Positions 7,068 to 13,674 of a DNA stretch of 32,265 bases are shown here, in pieces. The notes under the pieces were generated by a model, which saw nothing but the letters and a program-made list of their open reading frames with translations, did no database searches and was not told the origin of the DNA. The position numbers were made by a program, and so were the translations under genes. The DNA comes from an uncultured Bacteroidales bacterium (GTDB lineage: Bacteria; Bacteroidota; Bacteroidia; Bacteroidales; WCHB1-69), in NCBI GenBank assembly GCA_900315705.1, contig ONAB01000029.1, forward strand, positions 1 to 32,265, written 5' to 3'. Within the stretch, counting starts at the first letter, position 1. Every line of letters begins with the position of its first letter.

Positions 7068-9209
7068 ATGACCGAAAGAAACTATGCTTTGCAGATTGCC
7101 GAGGAACTGCATCTGACCGAAGAACAGGTCAAGAACACCTTGGCGTTGCTGGAGGGCGGTGCCACCATCCCCTTCATTTCCCGATACAGAAAAGAGGCCA
7201 CTGGAAGCCTTGACGAGGTTCAGATAGGCCAGATCCGCGACCTGCATCTCCGTTATGTGGAGTTGGACAAGCGGCGCGCGGCCATCATAGACTCCGTCTC
7301 AGAGCAGGGCAAACTCACGCCCGAACTGGAGGCACAGTTCAATGCGGCCCTCACGCTCAGCGAGTTGGAAGACCTCTACCTACCCTATCGGCCCAAGCGC
7401 AAAACGCGCGCCACGGTGGCCGTGGAAAAGGGACTGGAGCCATTGGCGAAACTCATCTCCACCCAGCGGCAGGTGGACCTTGAAAAAGAGGCAGCACACT
7501 ATGTGAACGAAGAGAAGGGTGTGCAGACTGTGGACGAGGCCCTCGCGGGGGCGCGCGACATCCTGGCCGAGCGCATCAGCGAGAACATCACCATCCGCGC
7601 CCGCCTGCGCAACACCTTCCGCCAACACAGCACCATCACCACCAAACGCATCAAGGACAAGGTGGACGAAGAGGAGAAATACCGCATCTATTATGATGCC
7701 CACGAGAAGTTAGCCCGTGCCCCGTCGCACCGCGTGCTCGCGATGCTGCGCGGCGAGGAGGAGGGCATCCTGCGCCTCACCATCGCCCCCGACGAGCAAA
7801 GGACCCTGGAATCGCTCAAGAAATGGCTCATCCACAGCAACACCAACTGCGCGCAACAGATGTGGATAGCCGCCACCGACGCCTACAAACGGCTGCTACA
7901 ACCGCAGCTTGAGACCGAGATGCGCAACTTCTACAAGGAGAAGGCCGACACGGAAGCCATCAGCGTCTTCACCCAGAACCTGCGCCAGCTGCTGTTGGCT
8001 GCTCCGTTGGGGCAAGTGACTACCCTGGCCATAGACCCCGGTTTCCGCACAGGTTGCAAGGTCGTCATCCTCGACCCGCAGGGCAAACTGCTGCACAATG
8101 AGACCATCTATCCCCATCCGCCGGTAGCCCAGTACAAACTGGCCTCCGACAAACTCAAGCGGCTGGTGCTGCAATACAAGGTGGATGCCATCGCCATAGG
8201 CAACGGCACGGCCGGCCGCGAGACCGAGAATTTCATCCGCTACATCCCCTTCGAGCGCGAGGTGAAGGCCTATATGGTCAACGAGAGCGGTGCCTCCGTC
8301 TATTCCGCCTCCCCCGTGGCGCGCGCCGAGTTCCCCGACTACGACGTCACCGTGCGCGGCGCTGTCTCCATCGGCAGGCGACTGATGGACCCGTTGGCCG
8401 AGTTGGTGAAGATAGACCCGAAATCCATCGGTGTGGGACAATACCAGCACGACGTCAACCAAAAACGCCTGCAGGAGAGTCTGGAGCAGACCGTGGAGAG
8501 CTGCGTCAACTACGTGGGCGTGGAACTCAACACCGCCAGCAAGGAACTGCTCTCCTACGTGTCCGGCATCGGTCCGTCGCTGGCCCGCAACATCATCGAC
8601 TATCGCAACGAGCACGGCCCGTTCCCCTCCCGGGAGAGTCTGAAGCAGGTGCCGCGTTTCGGCGCCAAGGCATTTGAACAGTCGGCAGGGTTCCTGCGCA
8701 TCCGCGACGCAGAGAATCCGCTCGACCGCAGTGCCGTGCACCCCGAAAGCTATCCTGTGGTAAAAGCTATGGCCGCGGAGATGAACTGTTCTGTGGCCGA
8801 CCTCATCCTCCACAAGGAGATTCGCGACAACATCAATCTCGCCCATTTCATCACGCCCAAGGTGGGGTTGCCCACGCTGACCGACATAATGAAGGAGTTG
8901 GCCAAGCCGGGGCGCGACCCCCGCACGCAGTTCGAGAAGTTCGAGTTCGACAAGAATGTGCGCAAAATCGAGGACCTGCAGCCCGGGATGGTGCTGCCTG
9001 GCATCGTCACCAACATCACCAATTTCGGCTGCTTTGTCGATATCGGCGTTCACCAGGACGGCCTCGTGCACGTCAGCAATCTCTCCGACAAGCGTGTCGC
9101 CAACCCTGGCGAGGTGGTGCACCTCAACCAGAAAGTGATGGTCCGCGTGGTAGGCGTGGAAATTGAACGAAAACGCATCAGCCTCTCAATGCGCGGCGTG
9201 GAGCAATGA
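7068..9209 (+). CDS. tex: Tex family RNA-binding transcription accessory protein
   Basis: A 713-residue cytoplasmic Tex/YhgF-type nucleic-acid-binding protein. In order: Tex N-terminal helical region with FISRYRKEATGSLDEVQ (near residue 40), YqgF RNase H-like domain starting at AIDPGFRTGCKV (about 322), helix-hairpin-helix repeats around YVSGIGPSLARNI, and a C-terminal S1 domain with GIVTNITNFGCFVDIG (about 640-710). Length is slightly short of well-known Tex proteins but all domains are present. The ATG directly follows the TAA of the upstream T9SS gene, suggesting translational coupling. Its stop is followed one base later by a heptameric repeat that can form a terminator-like hairpin. Confidence 0.95.
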   Translation: MTERNYALQIAEELHLTEEQVKNTLALLEGGATIPFISRYRKEATGSLDEVQIGQIRDLHLRYVELDKRRAAIIDSVSEQGKLTPELEAQFNAALTLSELEDLYLPYRPKRKTRATVAVEKGLEPLAKLISTQRQVDLEKEAAHYVNEEKGVQTVDEALAGARDILAERISENITIRARLRNTFRQHSTITTKRIKDKVDEEEKYRIYYDAHEKLARAPSHRVLAMLRGEEEGILRLTIAPDEQRTLESLKKWLIHSNTNCAQQMWIAATDAYKRLLQPQLETEMRNFYKEKADTEAISVFTQNLRQLLLAAPLGQVTTLAIDPGFRTGCKVVILDPQGKLLHNETIYPHPPVAQYKLASDKLKRLVLQYKVDAIAIGNGTAGRETENFIRYIPFEREVKAYMVNESGASVYSASPVARAEFPDYDVTVRGAVSIGRRLMDPLAELVKIDPKSIGVGQYQHDVNQKRLQESLEQTVESCVNYVGVELNTASKELLSYVSGIGPSLARNIIDYRNEHGPFPSRESLKQVPRFGAKAFEQSAGFLRIRDAENPLDRSAVHPESYPVVKAMAAEMNCSVADLILHKEIRDNINLAHFITPKVGLPTLTDIMKELAKPGRDPRTQFEKFEFDKNVRKIEDLQPGMVLPGIVTNITNFGCFVDIGVHQDGLVHVSNLSDKRVANPGEVVHLNQKVMVRVVGVEIERKRISLSMRGVEQ

Positions 9210-9210
9210 G

Positions 9211-9315
9211 GAGTTGCGATTTGCGATGTACGATTTGCGATGTACGATTTACGACTCGCACATCGCAAATCGTACGTCTTAAGTCTTAAGTCTCAAGTCT
9301 AAAGTCTTACGTCTT
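9211..9315. repeat. heptameric repeat array filling the tex / permease convergent gap
   Basis: Fifteen uninterrupted 7-nt units tile the gap: GAGTTGC, GATTTGC, GATGTAC, GATTTGC, GATGTAC, GATTTAC, GACTCGC, ACATCGC, AAATCGT, ACGTCTT, AAGTCTT, AAGTCTC, AAGTCTA, AAGTCTT, ACGTCTT. The phase never slips although the unit sequence changes family midway. The array starts one base after the tex stop and ends inside the permease stop codon (9314-9316). The second half is the same family as 107-148. Confidence 0.85.
9228..9275. terminator. perfect 16-bp inverted repeat between convergent genes
   Basis: 9228-9243 pairs exactly with 9260-9275 around a 16-nt loop. It lies between the stops of tex (+) and the permease (-) and could stop transcription from both sides. 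There is no adjacent T-run on either strand, so it is not a textbook intrinsic terminator. Confidence 0.45.
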
Positions 9316-10318
9316 ACAACATTATCGCCCCGCAGAGCAATCCAAGGAGAACCGTGACCGCCTTCATCATAAAGAAACTGCGACGCGACTGGGCCAAGAG
9401 AGGCAATCCGGCGTGACCGTTCTGCGCAATGCAGTTGCCCAAAAGCACGCCAAACGGAATTGTTCCCTCCAAAAACATCACGATAAAGACCAAATGTGGC
9501 CCTGATTCCGGAATAAAGCCAATCAGCACCGCGATAAGCAATAACAGGTATTTCGCCCAGGTGTGGGTCTGCAAGAGTGTGTCCAAATCAAAGAAACAGC
9601 CAAAAACCTTCAGGAAAAGCAGCACCCCGAACGACCAGAGAAACACCGTCAGGAAATGCTGTCTGACGATATGGTTCCAGAGATGTTCCACAAAGAAATG
9701 CCACAGTTTCTCCTTGAAACCGGGGCTTCCGGCATCGGAATGTTCGTGATGGTCCACCCCGTCGTGTATCACCAGATCGTGCGCGCCCTCGGCGTGATGT
9801 TTTTCCGCAAAAGAGGTGTCTATTTCCTGCGACGTCCCTACCCTCTTCCGGGCCCGTTGCAGCAGCAGGTTCACGACGGTGCCCACCACAATGCCCAGGG
9901 CAAACAGGATGCCCGTCACAATGAATCCCCACTTCGGACTTTGCACGAACAGGAAGAAAGCCTCGTCGCCGAAGGTGGCTATCATTCCACCCGCCAATGC
10001 ACCGAACGTGAGCAGGTTATGGGCATACAACGACACCACGGCAAAGCCTCCTGCACAGCCCGGAATGGCCCCCAACAGGCAGGCCAACAGCAACTGCAGG
10101 AAAGGTCGGTGCTGCAATTTCTCCACCAAACGGCCGGAGGATGAGACGTTGACCAAATCGATAAGCGCCATCATCAAGAGCACCAGACCGGTGATCTCCA
10201 GCGACGTGGACAGCACCTCCCATAATAGGGAAGGCAGCGCGTGCCAAAAGCCGCCATCGGCTACAGCGGCGGAATGTATATGCAACAAAGGGATATTCAT
10301 CAGAATGTTCAGCAGCAT
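9314..10318 (-). CDS. putative 10-TM heavy-metal exporter-like permease (ArsP_2-like)
   Basis: A 334-residue polytopic inner-membrane protein. It resembles the 'putative 10TM heavy-metal exporter' family; the substrate is not known. Two halves repeat a motif: GAIPGCAGGF (83-92) followed by FGALAGG, and in the C-terminal half GFIPESGPHL followed by FGVLLGN, indicating internal duplication. Between the halves a polar loop (about 160-205) has seven His between 174 and 193, suiting metal binding. It starts 36 nt after the hydrogenase-like gene on the same strand, so it is probably the last gene of that operon. An alternative start at Met7 is possible. Confidence 0.7.
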   Translation of the reverse strand: MLLNILMNIPLLHIHSAAVADGGFWHALPSLLWEVLSTSLEITGLVLLMMALIDLVNVSSSGRLVEKLQHRPFLQLLLACLLGAIPGCAGGFAVVSLYAHNLLTFGALAGGMIATFGDEAFFLFVQSPKWGFIVTGILFALGIVVGTVVNLLLQRARKRVGTSQEIDTSFAEKHHAEGAHDLVIHDGVDHHEHSDAGSPGFKEKLWHFFVEHLWNHIVRQHFLTVFLWSFGVLLFLKVFGCFFDLDTLLQTHTWAKYLLLLIAVLIGFIPESGPHLVFIVMFLEGTIPFGVLLGNCIAQNGHAGLPLLAQSRRSFFMMKAVTVLLGLLCGAIML

Positions 10319-10354
10319 AATCTATCTACAGGGTTCTCCTCGCACGGACTTCGT

Positions 10355-11734
10355 CTAAAGATTGAGATTCTTGATGACAGCGGGGTCAATCTTCTTGGTG
10401 CCCCATATCTTGGTGGTGGTCTTGATGGAATCCGAGAGCGAAAGTTTCTCGGCGTGCTCCATTGCCTTCTGCACAAAGACGCACTGTTCAATCTGTGCCT
10501 GCCCGTTGACCACGGCCTCGGAGAGGGCCTTGCACGACTGGTAACCGCAGATACGGCAGTCCACTTGCGGCAGGTTCTGGTTGATTTCAAAGGCGCGGCG
10601 CATCTTCTTCATCGCCACAGCCACATTGTCGTCCATCTTGTCCATAGAGCGGGGCTCCACGGTGCCCAACACGCGACGGTGCTCTGACAGATAATCCACA
10701 TAGTTGAGCAGATCGTTGTCTTCGGCATCGATCTCCTCGGGCGACTTGTGCATACGGTTGCGCTGGCGTTCGGCCATCAGGAAGCGGTTGTTGGCACAGA
10801 GAATGCCACCAGCGCAGCTCTCGTCGCAGGCGCGAAGCTCCAGGAAGTCAATGTCCTGGATATCCTCGTCTTCCAGTTTCTCCAAAAAATCGGAAACATT
10901 GTGGATACCGTCGATGGCGAGGTTACGGCCTTCGTTGAGCAGGCTGACCTCTCCGGTGGTGAGGGTGAATTTGAGGCTGCTCTTGGTCAGGCGGTGGTAA
11001 CGGATGCGCGAGTCGTCGCAAAGCTGGTACTCGCCCTGCTTGATAACCCGCATCACCTTGCTGTAGAGGTAGTTCATATTGATAACGCCGGAAACGGGGG
11101 ATTCCTCTTCCGTGGCCGGACTCTTGATGGCGGCGATTTTGGCGGCGCAAGGGGCGACGTAGAAAATCCCGATATCCTCGGCGGGCACGTTATCCTCTTC
11201 GGTAAGCAGTTTCTGGATATAAAGGGCCGTGAGGTCGAGGGGCGGCTTCACCAGGTAGAGGTTGGGCACCAGCACGGGGAAGCGCACCTGGATAAGGCGC
11301 ACCACAGCCGGGCAGAAGGTGGAGATGATGGGCTTGTAGCCATTGTTCTCGTGAACGGTTTTTTTCATCTCCTCCTTGATGAAATCCACGCTCTTCTCCA
11401 CCTCGAAGACGTGTTTGAAGCCCAGATGGTAGATGGCAGAGAGGATGGTGCGTTCCTTGATTTTCTCCTCAAACTGGGCCGTGAATATGGAAGGCAGAAG
11501 CAGCACGGGGTACTTGTAGTCGTACACCGTGTTGAAGTCGTCTTGCTCGATATAGATGGCGTTCACAGGGCAGGCCTGGTAACAGCGGCCGCAGTCAACG
11601 CAGCGGTTGGGGTTGAGGTGCGGGTGGCCATCCTCGACGTGAATGGCCCCGGTAGGGCAAACGCCCGTGCAGTGGGCACACCCGATGCACAAGTCGTATT
11701 TGAATTGCAACGCGTGGTGGAAATCTTCTGCCAT
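10355..11734 (-). CDS. putative sensory [FeFe]-hydrogenase-like iron-sulfur protein
   Basis: A 459-residue cytoplasmic iron-sulfur protein. The N-terminus has two ferredoxin-type [4Fe-4S] motifs (C16, C19, C22, C26; C45, C48, C51, C55). A hydrogenase large-subunit-like domain follows. Aligned by motif, the four cysteines that hold the H-cluster [4Fe-4S] appear kept: C141 (STFCP), C196 (APCAAK), C303 and C307 (RACDESCAGG). The proton-transfer Cys of the usual TSCCP is Phe140, and the Met of MPC is Ala. A further Fe-S domain follows (C393, C396, C401, C418). Together this suggests a sensory or low-activity hydrogenase (HydS-like) rather than a turnover enzyme. It comes 12 nt after the ATPase gene. 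No maturases (HydE, HydF, HydG) are in the window. Confidence 0.8.
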   Translation of the reverse strand: MAEDFHHALQFKYDLCIGCAHCTGVCPTGAIHVEDGHPHLNPNRCVDCGRCYQACPVNAIYIEQDDFNTVYDYKYPVLLLPSIFTAQFEEKIKERTILSAIYHLGFKHVFEVEKSVDFIKEEMKKTVHENNGYKPIISTFCPAVVRLIQVRFPVLVPNLYLVKPPLDLTALYIQKLLTEEDNVPAEDIGIFYVAPCAAKIAAIKSPATEEESPVSGVINMNYLYSKVMRVIKQGEYQLCDDSRIRYHRLTKSSLKFTLTTGEVSLLNEGRNLAIDGIHNVSDFLEKLEDEDIQDIDFLELRACDESCAGGILCANNRFLMAERQRNRMHKSPEEIDAEDNDLLNYVDYLSEHRRVLGTVEPRSMDKMDDNVAVAMKKMRRAFEINQNLPQVDCRICGYQSCKALSEAVVNGQAQIEQCVFVQKAMEHAEKLSLSDSIKTTTKIWGTKKIDPAVIKNLNL

Positions 11735-11746
11735 AGTCTTTTACAA

Positions 11747-12160
11747 TTAGTTGAAATAGTTTACAAATTCGATGGTGGTGCCTTTGCCCACCTCGGTCTC
11801 GATATGGAGTTCGTCGGAGTTGTTCTTGATGTTGGGGAGGCCCATACCGGCGCCGAAGCCCATTTCGCGCACCTTGGGCGAGGCGGTGGAGTTGCCCTTC
11901 TGCATAGCCCAGTCCACATTGGGGATGCCGGGGCCTTCGTCGGCGAGGACGATGCGGATTTTGTCCTCTTCCAGGTCCACATTGATGTCACCGCGGTAGG
12001 CGTGCGCCACAATGTTGACCTCGGCCTCGTACAGGGCCACAACCGTACGTTTCACAATGTCGGGACTTACGCCGAGTTTCTTCAGCATTCTCTTGACTTC
12101 GCTGGAGGTGGACCCTGCATTGGTAAAGTCGCCTCCTTCCACGTGGTAGGTAAAATCCAT
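11747..12160 (-). CDS. ATP-binding protein, anti-sigma factor kinase fold (RsbW/RsbT/SpoIIAB-like)
   Basis: A 137-residue stand-alone GHKL ATPase domain. The N box is EAEVNIVAHAY (about 45-55), the G1 box DEGPGIPN, the G2 box GFGAGMGLPNI and a final GTTIEF strand. Such proteins act as anti-sigma factors or Ser/Thr kinases in partner-switching, but no sigma factor or STAS antagonist is nearby. Known relatives sit beside DRTGG and hydrogenase-like genes in anaerobes, as here, so a redox or hydrogen signalling role is inferred. It starts 14 nt after the DRTGG gene. Confidence 0.85.
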   Translation of the reverse strand: MDFTYHVEGGDFTNAGSTSSEVKRMLKKLGVSPDIVKRTVVALYEAEVNIVAHAYRGDINVDLEEDKIRIVLADEGPGIPNVDWAMQKGNSTASPKVREMGFGAGMGLPNIKNNSDELHIETEVGKGTTIEFVNYFN

Positions 12161-12174
12161 AGTCGTTGGTTTTA

Positions 12175-12522
12175 TTAATAGATAGCTGGAATGCCGGCGC
12201 CATAGAGGATGCCGGCGGTCTTGTACATCGAATATTTGGTCTTGACGATGATCATATCGTTGTCCTCCGCCAACTCGAGCATCTCGTCGGTGACAGCCTT
12301 GTCGCGCACCACGAGAATCATCTCGATGTCGGACATCTCGCAGGTGCGGATGGACTGCAGGTTGGAGAGGCCCGTCATCAGCAGCAGATTGCTGGTGTCG
12401 CGGATGGTCAGAACATCGCTCATCAGGTCGGAAGCGAACACGTAGGCCACCTCCCGGTTCTTAAAACTGTCGCCACAAACGATTTCTCCTTGCACTAAAG
12501 CAGCAACTTCTTCGATAGTCAT
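12175..12522 (-). CDS. DRTGG domain protein
   Basis: A 115-residue protein almost entirely made of a DRTGG-type domain, recognised from its start (EEVAALVQGEIVCGD), the central ASDLMSDVLTI, and its length. The domain is a small alpha/beta fold found alone or with CBS domains; its ligand is not established. It is the first gene of the operon that continues with the GHKL ATPase and the hydrogenase-like protein, and a good promoter element lies 35 nt upstream of its ATG. Confidence 0.75.
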   Translation of the reverse strand: MTIEEVAALVQGEIVCGDSFKNREVAYVFASDLMSDVLTIRDTSNLLLMTGLSNLQSIRTCEMSDIEMILVVRDKAVTDEMLELAEDNDMIIVKTKYSMYKTAGILYGAGIPAIY

Positions 12523-12557
12523 TTCAATCTATAATTGGTTAAACAAAAAAGGGGTTG

Positions 12558-12565
12558 CAAACATA
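12558..12565 (-). promoter_or_regulatory. -7 element TATGTTTG for the DRTGG operon
   Basis: On the minus strand TATGTTTG matches the Bacteroidetes -7 consensus TAnnTTTG and is followed by GC. It is 35 nt upstream of the DRTGG start at 12522. I see no exact -33 TTG at standard distance. Confidence 0.5.
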
Positions 12566-12620
12566 CACAAAATATTCGATTCCCGACATCGTCATTGCAA
12601 ATAAAAAAGAAGGGGAAACA

Positions 12621-12656
12621 AAAAGGTCTTGGCAACTTGCGTCGTCAAGACCTTTT
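12621..12656 (-). terminator. Rho-independent terminator of tRNA-Leu
   Basis: A perfect 11-bp stem, 12621-12631 with 12646-12656, and a 14-nt loop. Read on the minus strand it directly follows the tRNA CCA end and is followed by TTTTTGTTT. Confidence 0.8.
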
Positions 12657-12657
12657 C

Positions 12658-12744
12658 TGGTGCCCAGGACAAGAGTCGAACTTGCACGGGAGTCCTCCCA
12701 CTACCCCCTCAAAGTAGCGTGTCTACCAATTCCACCACCTGGGC
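12658..12744 (-). tRNA. tRNA-Leu, anticodon GAG, CCA encoded
   Basis: Read on the minus strand from 12744, the acceptor arm starts GCCCAGG and pairs with CCTGGGC near the 3' end. The D-arm TGGTGGAATTGGTAGACA is typical of tRNA-Leu. The anticodon loop TTGAGGG lies between CTACT and GGTAG and gives anticodon GAG (codons CUC/CUU). A variable arm (GTGGGAGGACTCCC region) marks it as class II, and the T-arm has GTTCGACTC. Discriminator A is followed by an encoded CCA (12660-12658). Its own promoter and terminator make it a single-gene transcript. Confidence 0.95.
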
Positions 12745-12758
12745 TCGTTTTGAGGCGG

Positions 12759-12766
12759 CAAAAATA
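12759..12766 (-). promoter_or_regulatory. -7 element TATTTTTG for tRNA-Leu
   Basis: TATTTTTG on the minus strand fits TAnnTTTG and ends 14 nt before the tRNA 5' end. A TTG lies 22 nt upstream of it, at slightly long spacing for a -33 element. Confidence 0.5.
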
Positions 12767-12792
12767 CACTTTTTTTAATATCGCGGACCAAC

Positions 12793-12816
12793 TTTGAAAA
12801 AAAATTTTTTTTCAAA
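12793..12816. repeat. 24-bp perfect palindrome with A8T8 core
   Basis: TTTG, eight A, eight T, CAAA: a perfect palindrome between the divergent tRNA-Leu and glycogen-synthase-like promoters. The A-tract/T-tract makes DNA bending likely, and it may be a protein-binding site shared by the two promoters. Confidence 0.7.
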
Positions 12817-12825
12817 AAAAATTCG

Positions 12826-12833
12826 TATCTTTG
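12826..12833 (+). promoter_or_regulatory. -7 element TATCTTTG for the glycogen-synthase-like gene
   Basis: TATCTTTG, followed by C, fits TAnnTTTG and ends 18 nt before ATG 12852, leaving a short 5' leader. Confidence 0.55.
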
Positions 12834-12851
12834 CAAACTTAAAATATATAT

Positions 12852-13670
12852 ATGGCAAAGAAGAAAGTCTTATTCATCACTCCGGAGATATATCCTTATT
12901 TTCCAGAAGGTTACATTTCAAACATCTGCCGTTATCTGCCGCAGGGCATCCAAGAGCGCGAAAATGAGATTCGCACTTTTATGCCCAAATTCGGTTGTGT
13001 GAACGAGCATCGGCATATGTTGCACGAAGTCATACGCCTCTCCGGACAGAACATTATCATCGAAGACACCGACCATCCGTTGATCATCAAGGTGGCCTCC
13101 TTGCAGAATGTCCGTATGCAGATATATTTCATCGACAGCGAGGACTATTTCAAGCGCAAGACTCCCTATTACGATGCGGAGGGCAACTTTTACCCCGACA
13201 ACGACTCCCGCGCCATCTTTTATGCAAAAGGTGTGATGGAGACGGTCCGCAAGCTGGGCTGGGAACCCGACATCATCCACTGCCACGGTTGGATTTCCGC
13301 CTTGGTGCCGATGTTCATCAAGACTGTCTATAAGGACGACCCGCTGCTGCAAGGGTGCAAAATCGTCTATACCATATTCCCGGATTCTTTCCCGGAGAAA
13401 TTCTCCACCAATTTCGGCAAGAAACTCCGCCAAACCAACATCCCGCGCGAGTGCCTCCGCCATTTCAGAAACCCCGGTTACGACCAGATCGTGCAGACCG
13501 CCGTGGATTTCTCCGACGCCGTCGCCCTCACCACCGACATCAAGAAGCGCCTCATCACCTATGTGGAACAGTCCGGCAAACCGGTCCTCCAACATCCTGA
13601 GGACGACAACTATGTGGATATGTACGACGAATTTTACGACGAACTTCTTTCCGACCGGGACAACGCATAA
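12852..13670 (+). CDS. glycogen/starch synthase-like protein, single N-terminal GT5 domain
   Basis: A 272-residue protein matching the N-terminal Rossmann domain of GT5 glycogen/starch synthases: KKVLFITPEIYPYFPEG at the start and PDIIHCHGWISALVPMFIK in the middle. It lacks the second Rossmann domain, which supplies most of the nucleotide-sugar site, and the usual KTGGL loop reads as PEGYI. Short proteins of this type are typical of Bacteroidetes, so it is not a recent truncation, but ordinary glycogen synthesis is doubtful. It is followed after 4 nt by the DUF4270 lipoprotein. Confidence 0.75.
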   Translation: MAKKKVLFITPEIYPYFPEGYISNICRYLPQGIQERENEIRTFMPKFGCVNEHRHMLHEVIRLSGQNIIIEDTDHPLIIKVASLQNVRMQIYFIDSEDYFKRKTPYYDAEGNFYPDNDSRAIFYAKGVMETVRKLGWEPDIIHCHGWISALVPMFIKTVYKDDPLLQGCKIVYTIFPDSFPEKFSTNFGKKLRQTNIPRECLRHFRNPGYDQIVQTAVDFSDAVALTTDIKKRLITYVEQSGKPVLQHPEDDNYVDMYDEFYDELLSDRDNA

Positions 13671-13674
13671 CTCT

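Noticed and set aside
5412-7247. 611-residue minus-strand frame opposite the T9SS type B gene
   Set aside because: The plus strand has a signal peptide and a sorting domain; the antisense product is a low-complexity Val/Gly/Asp/His shadow.
10748-12178. 476-residue plus-strand frame opposite the hydrogenase-like operon
   Set aside because: Spans three well-supported genes on the other strand and shows no recognisable motif.
12535-12797. Short plus-strand frames with products like CPGQESNLHGSPPTTPSK and VPRTRVELARESSHYPLK
   Set aside because: These are translations of the reverse side of the tRNA-Leu gene, a common false protein call.
13561-13674. 38-residue upstream extension of the DUF4270 protein
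   Set aside because: It overlaps the end of the glycogen-synthase-like gene and would bury the lipoprotein signal peptide that starts at 13675.
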